Source: Lysobacterales bacterium (GTDB taxonomy: Bacteria; Pseudomonadota; Gammaproteobacteria; Xanthomonadales; Rhodanobacteraceae). Taken from it: a stretch of 6,033 nt of DNA. This document shows positions 1-6,033 of this stretch, one piece after another. Positions within the stretch are counted from its first letter, which is position 1, and the number at the start of each line of letters is the position of its first letter. The stretch covers positions 1 to 6,033 of the forward strand of contig JAAFHE010000266.1 in the NCBI GenBank assembly GCA_013298265.1. The letters run 5' to 3'. The notes beneath the pieces are model-generated. The model ran no database searches and was not told where the DNA came from. It saw only the letters and a program-made list of their open reading frames with translations. The position numbers and the translations under genes were made by a program.

Positions 1-79
1 ACACGGCTCGGCGACCGCGGTAGTTTCGCTCCCAGTGCTATCGGGCTGTGTGCCTTCGGTAGCGCCGCGATTACTACGT

Positions 80-115
80 GGATGCGCGCGCATCCGCTGC
101 GGCCCGCGGATGCGC
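80..115. repeat. Overlapping palindrome and hairpin built on GGATGCGC
   Basis: Positions 80-95 form a perfect 16-bp palindrome (GGATGCGCGCGCATCC). Its right part (88-97, GCGCATCCGC) is also perfectly complementary to 106-115 (GCGGATGCGC), giving a 10-bp stem with an 8-nt loop at 98-105. The unit GGATGCGC thus occurs three times in alternating orientation, so two mutually exclusive structures are possible. The function is unknown. Confidence 0.6.
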
Positions 116-173
116 AGGTTGAATGTATGTCGTCTGGGTGTTGAAACGCGCCTCGCACGACGCAGCAGAGTTC

Positions 174-203
174 CGCACGCCTCTCGATTGCTCGAGGCGT
201 GCG
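174..203. repeat. Perfect 10-bp stem-loop
   Basis: CGCACGCCTC at 174-183 is the exact reverse complement of GAGGCGTGCG at 194-203, with a 10-nt loop. Neither side has a run of T, so it does not look like a standard intrinsic terminator. A shorter stem (GGTCG 206-210 with CGACC 216-220) follows directly, which would stack two hairpins in an RNA. The function is unknown. Confidence 0.6.
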
Positions 204-239
204 CTGGTCGTAGTGCGACCGCTGCATGTCACGTTAAGA

Positions 240-253
240 CATTCCGCGGAATG
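240..253. repeat. Perfect 14-bp palindrome
   Basis: CATTCCGCGGAATG is identical to its own reverse complement. A gapless palindrome of this kind suits a dimeric DNA-binding protein better than an RNA hairpin, which would need a loop. No gene start lies close enough to assign it to a promoter. Confidence 0.5.
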
Positions 254-495
254 CCGCGCAACAAACCACAGAATGCGCGCGAGTCGGGCGAATCCGGCGG
301 AGCCACGAGGCAGCTCGGCGACGACGCTTCGCGCACGCGGAAATCGTCAGCAACCAGAATGGGCGCAAATCGCCGTGGCGATGACGGGAAGCGCCAACAA
401 ACAAACCCCGTAGGGAGAGAGGTGGCCATCCATGGCCGATTTCCGCGACCCCGGGCAGGCCGGGAGCAGAGTCCAATCGGTGCGCGTCCTCAGCG

Positions 496-515
496 CCGCT
501 GCCTCAGGGCAGCGG
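496..515. repeat. GC-rich 8-bp hairpin with TCAG tetraloop
   Basis: CCGCTGCC (496-503) pairs perfectly with GGCAGCGG (508-515) around the loop TCAG. G-T wobble and C-G pairs at 493-495/516-518 lengthen it to about 11 bp. No T-run follows on the plus strand. It is a very stable RNA hairpin in either orientation. It could end or process an unseen transcript, but nothing in the window proves this. Confidence 0.5.
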
Positions 516-595
516 TGTGCGAGGCACGAAGGTGATGCAACGAAGCGCTGAAGCGAGAAAGCGCGAAAAAGCTCTGCTTGCACCGCTAGATCGGG

Positions 596-624
596 AAAAT
601 GGGCTTCTTGCTTTCTCGAAAGCC
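596..624 (-). terminator. Possible weak intrinsic terminator of ubiK
   Basis: Just past the ubiK stop codon, GGCTT (minus strand, 624-620) can pair with AAGCC (606-602), and a nested stem GCTTT/AAAGC with a CGAG loop lies inside. On the minus strand the stem is followed after a few bases by TTTT (596-599). The stem is short and the U-run is only four bases, so this is a weak candidate. Confidence 0.3.
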
Positions 625-626
625 TG

Positions 627-884
627 CTAGTGGCGCGGCGCCTGCAGCAGCTGTTCCAGCTGCGCGACGCGGGATTCGAGCGCCTCGACCTTCTCGCGAG
701 TGCGCAGCAATACGCTGCGTTGCACATCGAATTCTTCGCGGGTGACCAGGTCGAGCTTGCGCAGGCCAGCGCGCAGTGCGTCCTTGATGTTGTCGGCGAC
801 GTCGGCACCGGCACCGCTGATGCCGGCGGGAATGAGTTCGGTCAGGCGGCGGGCCAGTTCGTCTACGGTGCGGGCATCGATCAT
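627..884 (-). CDS. ubiK: Ubiquinone biosynthesis accessory factor UbiK (YqiC/BMFP family)
   Basis: This 85-residue protein matches the small UbiK/YqiC family (E. coli YqiC is slightly longer, with an extended tail). Residues 1-43 form the variable N-terminal part, predicted amphipathic. Residues 44-55 carry the family signature LDLVTREEFDVQ. Residues 56-82 hold the conserved LLRTREK block and a heptad-like C-terminal coiled coil (VEALESRVAQLEQLL), consistent with the known trimeric coiled coil. In E. coli, UbiK binds UbiJ and helps the soluble Ubi complex act on lipid intermediates in aerobic coenzyme Q synthesis. The ATG is supported by a GGAGA ribosome binding site (minus strand, 895-891) six bases upstream. 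It is transcribed divergently from the P-II gene, an arrangement I recall as common in gammaproteobacteria. No ubiJ or other Ubi gene is in the window. Confidence 0.93.
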   Translation of the reverse strand: MIDARTVDELARRLTELIPAGISGAGADVADNIKDALRAGLRKLDLVTREEFDVQRSVLLRTREKVEALESRVAQLEQLLQAPRH

Positions 885-1530
<646 letters not shown>

Positions 1531-1573
1531 GGAAGTCCGCGGGCGCACAGGCCGGGAAGAGAAAACCGGCAGG

Positions 1574-1624
1574 AGGAGTGAGAAAAGAGTCCTTGACGGC
1601 AGCTCTTACTCGTTTCTCACTCCT
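1574..1624. terminator. Long palindrome between convergent genes, probable bidirectional terminator
   Basis: AGGAGTGAGAAA (1574-1585) is the exact reverse complement of TTTCTCACTCCT (1613-1624). After one A/G mismatch (1586/1612), GAGT (1587-1590) pairs with ACTC (1608-1611). This gives 16 pairs in a 17-position stem with a 17-nt loop. It lies in the 86-bp gap between the P-II stop codon and the convergent kinase, and its right arm covers the kinase stop codon and last two codons. The position suits a terminator for both genes. The flanks are not classical U-runs (plus strand: GTTCCCTCTTT after the stem), and the arms are strictly purine-rich versus pyrimidine-rich, so a dispersed palindromic repeat is an alternative. 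Confidence 0.55.
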
Positions 1625-4031
1625 GTTCCCTCTTTGCCCGTGGCGACTCGCTCCCCGCGCGCAGCTCCGCCAACGCCGCGCGTAACGGCGCGAGGTCGGG
1701 CCATGCAGCCGTCGCCACTGCGTCCGACCCGCGCAGCACCTGCTCGATGATCCCTGCCTGTTGCGCCAGCTCGCCCGCGCCGACCAGCCGCGCAGCACCT
1801 TTGATGCGGTGTGCCTCGCGCGCGCCGCCGGCGCGGTCGCCACGCTCAATCGCGTGCCCGAGCGCGAGCAGGTCGCTTTCCGCACTGGCCAGGAATTCGT
1901 CGATCAGCTGGCGCGCCTCGCGCGCATCGCCACCGGTGATTTCGTCGAGCACGCTGCGGTCGATCGCACCGGGCAGCGCGACGGCGGCGGCATCGACCGG
2001 CGGCATCTCGGGAAACGGCACATGCGGCAGCCAGATCCGCAGCTTGGCCGCAAGCTGCCCGATGCTGACCGGCTTGCCGAGGAAATCGTCCATGCCGGCC
2101 GCGATGCAGCGCTCGGCCTCGCCTTTGGTCACGTTCGCGGTCAGGGCGACCACGGGCGTGCGTGCGCGTGACTCGCGCTGCTCAGCCGTGCGTATCGCAG
2201 CGACCATGGCATAGCCGTCCATGCGCGGCATGTGAATGTCGGCCAGCACCAGGGCGAAGCGGCCGCTGAGCCACTGCTGCAGGCCTTCCTCGCCGTCGCC
2301 CGCGCTGAGGCAGGCGTAGCCGGCCTTGGCCAACTGGCGGGCGATGACGTCACGATTGGTCGGATGGTCGTCGACGAGCAGGATCAGGCTGCGTTCGCGC
2401 TCGGCCTGCGCGATGCCTGGCGCTGGCCGCTGCGGAATCCGCATTTCGCGACGCGGCGGCGCAGCGTCTGCCGCTACCGCTTCGCGAGTCGCCGTCGGCA
2501 GCGCGAGGACGAGGCTGACCGACGTGCCTTCGCCGAGCCGGCTGCGCAGGCCGAGCTCGCCGCCCATGGCCTGGGCCAGCCGTTGGCTGATGGCCAGGCC
2601 CAGGCCCGTGCCGCCGTAGCTGCGCGCCGTGCCGGCCTCGGCCTGGGCGAACGGCGTGAAGAGTCTGTCCTGCTGTTCCTGGCCGATACCAATGCCGCTG
2701 TCTTCCACGCGCAACGCCAGAGTCTGGCTCGTCGGGTCCTCCATCAGCAGTTCCAGCTCCACGCGCACGCCCCCTTTGTGGGTGAACTTGAGCGCGTTGG
2801 ACAGCAGGTTCGATACGATCTGGCGCAGACGCAGCGGGTCGACGAAGTGTGCGTCCGCAATATGCGCGTCAATCTGCAGGGTCAGGTACAGGCCGCGCGA
2901 AGACGCCACGCCCAGGAAATTGTTGGTGGTCTGTTCCAGCAGCCGGCGCAGATCGGTCGCCGCCGGCGCTATCTCCAGCCGTCCGGCCTCGATCTTCGAG
3001 AAATCCAGAATGTCGCCGATGATCTGCAGCAGCGCCTGCGCCGAGGTGTCGATGACGTCGACGCAGCGGCGCTGCTCGGCGTCAAGGTCGGTATGCGTAA
3101 GCAGTTCAAGCATGCCGACGACCCCGATCATCGGCGTACGGATCTCGTGGCTCATGGCGGCGAGAAAGGCGGTCTTGGCGCGGTTCGCCTCGGTCGCCAG
3201 CGCTTCGGAATGACGCAGCTCCACCTCGTGGCGGGCAAGGGTCTCGCGCATCTCGACGAAGGCCGTGGCGACCTGGCCGAGTTCGCCACGCGGCCATTCG
3301 CCGATCGGTGCCGCATAGTCGCCGGCACGCGCCGCGTGAGCGAGCCGCACCAGTTCCTCGACGCCGCGGTAGATGTGCCGCAGGATGCGCCGCCCGGCGA
3401 CGACGACGATGGCAAACGCCAGCAGGCTCAGGCCGAGGCGCCACAGGCTGATGCGCACGGTGCGCCGCGCATCGGCATCGAGGTTGCCGTTGGCGGTGAT
3501 CATCTTGAGTTCTGACAGGAACTTCAGCCGCGTCGTAACCGGGTCGATCGCAGGAAACAATTCGGTATCGGCGAAGCGGCCCAGATCACCGATGTTCTGC
3601 GACTTGAAGATCGCGCGCAGCTTGGCCGCGGCGCGGTCGGCGCTCTCGCGCTGGCGGCGGATGTCGTCGATCAGGGTCTGCTGCACTTCAGTCAGGTGCG
3701 TGCTGAGCAGCTTGTCCCACTGGTCCTGGATGCGGTCCGAGGCACGATCGAGCACTTCAACGCCCTGTTCCCAGCCCATGAGGCTGTTGCGCACGCGAAA
3801 CGTCGTGTCGACCACGTCCAGGCCATAGGCATCGGAAATGTTCTTGACGTAACGCAGGCCGGCAAGTGAATCCTCGCGCAGCTGGGTGATGGTCATGACC
3901 GTGGCGCGCTCGTTGAGCGTGTCGAGCACGAGCACCGTGGCCCCGGTCGCGAGCAGCAGGCCGAACAGGCCCAGCAGCTGCCGGCGGATGCTGAGCGTGA
4001 AGCGGCCCGTTCGCGTCAGGCCCGGCTTCAT
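1617..4031 (-). CDS. Hybrid histidine kinase with receiver and Hpt domains (unorthodox sensor kinase)
   Basis: This 804-residue inner-membrane sensor has these parts in order: transmembrane helix about 17-37; a periplasmic segment about 37-196 with predicted long helices and no recognised ligand-binding fold; transmembrane helix about 197-213; HAMP about 215-268; HisKA with phospho-His295 in SHEIRTP; HATPase with N-box (Asn408, Asn412), G1 box DSGIGIG (444-450), F-box FTPF (458-461) and G2 box GGTGLGLA (473-480); receiver about 548-665 with acidic pair Asp554/Asp555, phospho-Asp598, Thr631 and Lys653; and a C-terminal Hpt (about 690-790) with phospho-His741 in HRIKGAARLVGA, resembling the BvgS/EvgS class. 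Every phosphotransfer residue is intact. The ATG at 4031 overlaps the stop of the upstream REC-EAL gene (ATGA), indicating an operon with translational coupling. A GTG at 4055 would add eight residues but is less likely. Its natural target is predicted to be the receiver of the REC-EAL partner. The signal sensed is unknown. Confidence 0.93.
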   Translation of the reverse strand: MKPGLTRTGRFTLSIRRQLLGLFGLLLATGATVLVLDTLNERATVMTITQLREDSLAGLRYVKNISDAYGLDVVDTTFRVRNSLMGWEQGVEVLDRASDRIQDQWDKLLSTHLTEVQQTLIDDIRRQRESADRAAAKLRAIFKSQNIGDLGRFADTELFPAIDPVTTRLKFLSELKMITANGNLDADARRTVRISLWRLGLSLLAFAIVVVAGRRILRHIYRGVEELVRLAHAARAGDYAAPIGEWPRGELGQVATAFVEMRETLARHEVELRHSEALATEANRAKTAFLAAMSHEIRTPMIGVVGMLELLTHTDLDAEQRRCVDVIDTSAQALLQIIGDILDFSKIEAGRLEIAPAATDLRRLLEQTTNNFLGVASSRGLYLTLQIDAHIADAHFVDPLRLRQIVSNLLSNALKFTHKGGVRVELELLMEDPTSQTLALRVEDSGIGIGQEQQDRLFTPFAQAEAGTARSYGGTGLGLAISQRLAQAMGGELGLRSRLGEGTSVSLVLALPTATREAVAADAAPPRREMRIPQRPAPGIAQAERERSLILLVDDHPTNRDVIARQLAKAGYACLSAGDGEEGLQQWLSGRFALVLADIHMPRMDGYAMVAAIRTAEQRESRARTPVVALTANVTKGEAERCIAAGMDDFLGKPVSIGQLAAKLRIWLPHVPFPEMPPVDAAAVALPGAIDRSVLDEITGGDAREARQLIDEFLASAESDLLALGHAIERGDRAGGAREAHRIKGAARLVGAGELAQQAGIIEQVLRGSDAVATAAWPDLAPLRAALAELRAGSESPRAKREQE

Positions 4032-5233
4032 GAGGGCGTCTGCGGCGATCTCCACTGGCGCACCTGTTCGATCAGCGCCGTGCCGGAGACAGCGGGACCG
4101 ATCAGGTAGCCCTGGGCACAGTCGCAGCCCAGCTCGGCCAGCATCTGCCAGTCTTCGAGCGTTTCCACGCCTTCGGCCACGGTACCTAGGTCGAGCTTGC
4201 GTGCGAGTGCCAGGCTGGTCTCGACCACGGCGCGCTTGCGCGGCTGGAGTACCGCACCGGTGACGAAGCCCTGGTCGATCTTGAGTTCCGTAAACGGAAT
4301 CTGCGACAGCTGCGACAGCGAGGAATAGCCGGTGCCAAAATCGTCGATCGCCAGGCCGAAGCCTTTCAGGCGCAGCCGGGCCAGTACGTTCAGCGCGCTG
4401 GCCGCTTCGCCCATGACCGAGCCTTCGGTGACTTCGAGCACGACGTCGCGGGTGCGCACGCCGGCCTGCTGCACGATCTGCTGGTAGCGGTCGGCGGTAT
4501 CCATGCGCGCAAGGTTGAGCATGGACACGTTGACCGACACGCGCAGATCCAGCCCGGCAGCAGCCCAGCGCACACGCCAGCGGCAGGACTTGCGCAGCAT
4601 GCTTTCGGTGAGCGCATCAATGAGGCCTTCGCGCTCGATCTGGTGGAGAAACTGCGCCGGCAGCAGCACCTGGTCGCCGCGCACCCAGCGCGCCAGTGCT
4701 TCGACACCGACCGCATTGCCGCTCGCGATGGACACCTGGGGCTGGAACCAGGGCTCGATCTCCTCGGCCTCGATCGCCTCGACGAGGGTCTGGCGGTCGA
4801 GCTCTACAGGCGCGAGATAGCCGCTCTCCTCGGCTTGCTGGTGGAATGTCGCCAGCACTTCCTGCAGCTTGGCCGCGGTCAGCGGCTTTTCCACCGCGCC
4901 GAGCACGCGCAGGCCCGAGGCACGCGCCATGGTCTGCACGGTGTGGAGCAGGGCCGGGTCAAGCGCCGACAGTACGACGACGGCGCGCGCCAGGCGGCGG
5001 CTGGCGACATGGCCGATCAGTTCGATGCCGTCCATCTCCGGCAAGTCCAGATCGACCAGCAGCACATCGGGCTTTTCCGGCAGCGCGAGCAGGATATCCA
5101 GCGCGGCACGGCCGTGCGCAGCTTCGTAGACACGCTCGATGCCGAGCCCCGCCAGCAAGCGCAGCGCAATGTTGCGCTGGAAGCTGTGGTCCTCGACCAC
5201 CATCACCGACAACTCAGCGATCCGAGTAGTCAT
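4028..5233 (-). CDS. REC-EAL response regulator, predicted c-di-GMP phosphodiesterase (RocR-like)
   Basis: This is a 401-residue cytoplasmic protein. An N-terminal receiver (about 7-130) has the acidic pair Glu14/Asp15, phospho-Asp61 (DLDLPEMDG), Ser89 and Lys116. A C-terminal EAL domain (about 148-393) follows. By comparison with RocR, all catalytic and metal-binding positions are present: Glu178 of the EAL motif, Asn235, Glu267, Asp297 and Asp298 in DDFGTGYSS (loop 6), Lys318, Glu354, Glu357 and Gln374. An active phosphodiesterase converting c-di-GMP to pGpG is therefore predicted, gated by phosphorylation of the receiver. There is no GGDEF and no DNA-binding domain, so output is through c-di-GMP. 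It is the first gene of an operon with the Hpt-bearing hybrid kinase (4-bp overlap). The ATG at 5233 is preceded by a G-rich ribosome binding site (GGGGGG) about five bases upstream. Length and architecture match P. aeruginosa RocR (about 390 residues); whether it is a true orthologue cannot be told. Confidence 0.93.
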   Translation of the reverse strand: MTTRIAELSVMVVEDHSFQRNIALRLLAGLGIERVYEAAHGRAALDILLALPEKPDVLLVDLDLPEMDGIELIGHVASRRLARAVVVLSALDPALLHTVQTMARASGLRVLGAVEKPLTAAKLQEVLATFHQQAEESGYLAPVELDRQTLVEAIEAEEIEPWFQPQVSIASGNAVGVEALARWVRGDQVLLPAQFLHQIEREGLIDALTESMLRKSCRWRVRWAAAGLDLRVSVNVSMLNLARMDTADRYQQIVQQAGVRTRDVVLEVTEGSVMGEAASALNVLARLRLKGFGLAIDDFGTGYSSLSQLSQIPFTELKIDQGFVTGAVLQPRKRAVVETSLALARKLDLGTVAEGVETLEDWQMLAELGCDCAQGYLIGPAVSGTALIEQVRQWRSPQTPS

Positions 5234-5373
5234 CCGGCCCCCCGTCCCGTGGCGTGGCCGACTTTACCGCGAACTTCGGTGGTGATGCAGGCGCGAAGAG
5301 GAAACTCCGTGCGGCCCGGTGCTGCCGATGCGCAGGGGAGCTGCCGCGGCAAACCCCCGCACGACACAAACAT

Positions 5374-5401
5374 TGCATGAATGTATATTTTTCAGCATGC
5401 A
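5374..5401. promoter_or_regulatory. AT-rich island flanked by inverted TGCATG/CATGCA
   Basis: TGCATG (5374-5379) and CATGCA (5396-5401) are perfect inverted half-sites 16 bases apart, around TGTATATTTTT. In such GC-rich DNA an AT island in a divergent spacer is a likely promoter core or operator. Half-site centres lie 22 bp apart, about two helical turns, which would suit a dimeric regulator. No regulator is identified, and I could not fit a convincing -35/-10 pair. Confidence 0.3.
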
Positions 5402-5478
5402 CCCGCATGACCGGACATTTGGATGGATTGCTCAGATCGCTTCTGCGAATGCTCGCCATCGGTTTCGAGTTTGATCAT

Positions 5479-5506
5479 TTGACGCATCGCAGCATCTATG
5501 TTTGAT
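5479..5506 (+). promoter_or_regulatory. Weak sigma-70 promoter candidate for gltB
   Basis: TTGACG (5479-5484; five of six consensus bases) is followed after 16 bases by TTTGAT (5501-5506; four of six). Transcription would start near 5513, giving a leader of about 112 bases with two hairpins before gltB. This is the best pair I found upstream of gltB, but a match of this quality can occur by chance. Confidence 0.25.
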
Positions 5507-5516
5507 TCGAAGCCGT

Positions 5517-5560
5517 GGCCCGTACCGGGCCCTGTCATCCGGCGCGAGGGAACGCGCGCC
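5517..5560 (+). repeat. Tandem GC-rich stem-loops in the gltB leader
   Basis: GGCCCG (5517-5522) pairs with CGGGCC (5526-5531) across a 3-nt loop, and GGCGCG (5541-5546) pairs with CGCGCC (5555-5560) across an 8-nt loop. Both lie 65-108 bases upstream of the gltB ATG and would fold in its leader RNA if transcription starts upstream. Neither is followed by a U-run, so they do not look like an intrinsic attenuator. Confidence 0.4.
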
Positions 5561-5624
5561 GCCCAAGCTTCTGTCGCACTCGGCCGCACTGGATCGGTCC
5601 GCGCGACTCAGCCAGGATTGCAGC

Positions 5625-6033
5625 ATGACGCGACGCAACACGCCGCGCCTGTACGACCCCGCCTTCGAGCACGATAGCTGCGGGTTCGGACTGATCGCGC
5701 AGATCGGTAACCGGCCCAGCCGCTGGCTCGTCGACCAGGCTTTCGCCGCGCTCACGCGCATGGCCCATCGCGGCGGCGTCAACGCGGACGGTGTGACCGG
5801 CGACGGCAGCGGGATTCTGCTCTACCGCGCCCAGCCCTGGCTGCGTGCACTGGCGGCCGAGGCCGGCATTGCACTCGGTGACCGCTTCGCCGCCGGACTG
5901 GTTTTCCTGGACCACGACGAGGACCGTGCCAAGGCCGCGATCACGGCATTCGAATGCGTGCTCGCCGAAGAAAAGCTCGTACCGGTCGGTTGGCGCGACG
6001 TGCCCGTCAATGCCGCAGCCTGCGGACCGCTGG
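5625..6033 (+). CDS. gltB: Glutamate synthase (NADPH) large subunit, N-terminal part (truncated by window end)
   Basis: The first 136 codons are present and the frame is open to the window edge. The start matches GltB: LYDPAFEHDSCGFGLIAQI, with Cys19 as the catalytic nucleophile of the class II glutamine amidotransferase domain, exposed when a short propeptide (here 18 residues) is removed. Residues 43-66 (ALTRMAHRGGVNADGVTGDGSGILL) carry the conserved HRGG and TGDGSG blocks of the glutaminase active site. The full enzyme is usually about 1,500 residues, with FMN and 3Fe-4S-bearing synthase domains. With GltD it makes two glutamates from glutamine and 2-oxoglutarate (GOGAT, cytoplasm). The ATG is preceded by AGGA (5614-5617) with seven bases of spacing. 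It is transcribed divergently from the REC-EAL operon. Only the N-terminus is visible, so the ferredoxin-dependent type is not excluded. Confidence 0.94.
   Translation, partial: MTRRNTPRLYDPAFEHDSCGFGLIAQIGNRPSRWLVDQAFAALTRMAHRGGVNADGVTGDGSGILLYRAQPWLRALAAEAGIALGDRFAAGLVFLDHDEDRAKAAITAFECVLAEEKLVPVGWRDVPVNAAACGPL

Larger units (their letters stand above)
1..600. other. Gene-free left flank rich in inverted repeats
   Basis: I see no convincing gene here. The open frames are arginine- and proline-rich, lack recognisable domains, and differ from the balanced composition of the real genes to the right. Two frames run off the left edge. The plus-strand frame from base 1 stops at 142-144. A minus-strand frame has a possible ATG at 91-93 and reads leftwards out of the window with a Thr/Ser/Ala/Glu-rich stretch. 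Neither has a clear ribosome binding site or a recognisable family. The region carries several perfect inverted repeats (80-95, 88-115, 174-203, 240-253, 369-382, 424-437, 496-515), more than in either of the other two spacers. A structured RNA, a regulatory region for a gene to the left, or decayed sequence are all possible. It does not show the diagnostic RNase P, SRP or tmRNA sequence blocks that I looked for. Confidence 0.5.
5234..5624. other. Divergent regulatory spacer between the REC-EAL operon and gltB
   Basis: No gene is supported in these 391 bases. The spacer must hold promoters for both the leftward signalling operon and gltB. Its most AT-rich part (about 5366-5396) includes TGTATATTTTT and is bracketed by the inverted repeat TGCATG (5374-5379) / CATGCA (5396-5401). 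GCATGA also recurs at 5375-5380 and 5405-5410. The part nearest gltB has two GC-rich stem-loops (5517-5560). I found no good sigma-54 site in either direction. Confidence 0.5.

Noticed and set aside
35..535. Open plus-strand frame of 166 codons at the left end
   Set aside because: The translation is Arg-, Pro- and Ala-rich without hydrophobic core or motif, has no ribosome binding site, and runs through several perfect palindromes. It is most likely a chance frame in GC-rich DNA.
2232..3515. 427-codon plus-strand open frame opposite the histidine kinase
   Set aside because: It is fully antisense to the HAMP-HisKA-HATPase-REC coding region, whose motifs are unmistakable. Long antisense frames are expected from GC-rich codon bias, and this one shows no family motifs.
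4032..4055. Upstream GTG start of the histidine kinase
   Set aside because: The ATG at 4031 forms a classical ATGA overlap with the REC-EAL stop codon and begins just before the positively charged segment leading into the first membrane helix. The GTG would add eight residues with no support.
4643..5380. 245-codon plus-strand open frame opposite the REC-EAL gene
   Set aside because: It is antisense to well-supported receiver and EAL sequence, has Gln/Arg/His-rich composition and no recognisable domain.
5466..5479. GAGTTTGATCAT resembling the 5' end of 16S rRNA
   Set aside because: Only about 12 bases match. The following bases diverge at once and no further rRNA sequence is present, so this is a chance match.

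Overview
The window is high-GC bacterial chromosome, most likely from a gammaproteobacterium of the Xanthomonadales/Lysobacterales type. This is inferred from three things: the GC-rich codon use, a UbiK protein with the proteobacterial LDLVTREEFDVQ signature, and the divergent ubiK / P-II gene pair, which I recall from pseudomonads and xanthomonads. No genus can be named from the sequence alone.

Layout, left to right. Positions 1-600 hold no gene I can support, but contain an unusual number of perfect inverted repeats. ubiK (627-884, minus) encodes a small ubiquinone-biosynthesis accessory factor. A 307-bp divergent spacer (885-1191) follows, with a good sigma-54 promoter candidate facing the P-II gene. 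The P-II nitrogen regulator (1192-1530, plus; glnB/glnK type) ends facing a long palindrome (1574-1624) that separates it from a convergent minus-strand operon. That operon is a REC-EAL response regulator (4028-5233) followed, with a 4-bp ATGA overlap, by a hybrid histidine kinase carrying HAMP, HisKA, HATPase, REC and Hpt domains (1617-4031). A 391-bp divergent spacer (5234-5624) separates the operon from the start of gltB (5625 to beyond the window, plus), the glutamate synthase large subunit.

How the genes fit together. The two-gene operon encodes all domains of a four-step His-Asp-His-Asp phosphorelay ending on a cyclic-di-GMP phosphodiesterase: kinase H295, internal receiver D598, Hpt H741, then receiver D61 of the REC-EAL protein. 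All key EAL catalytic residues are present, so the output is predicted to be breakdown of c-di-GMP. In architecture it resembles the RocS1/RocR type of system, but with a much simpler periplasmic sensor of about 160 residues. It lies between two nitrogen-assimilation genes (P-II and gltB). No ammonium transporter gene follows the P-II gene, where amtB usually lies. A functional link between nitrogen status and this relay is only a positional suggestion.

Most of the window is ordinary core genome. The least explained parts are the hairpin-rich left flank, the near-perfect 17-bp stem at 1574-1624, and the identity of the sensor domain.
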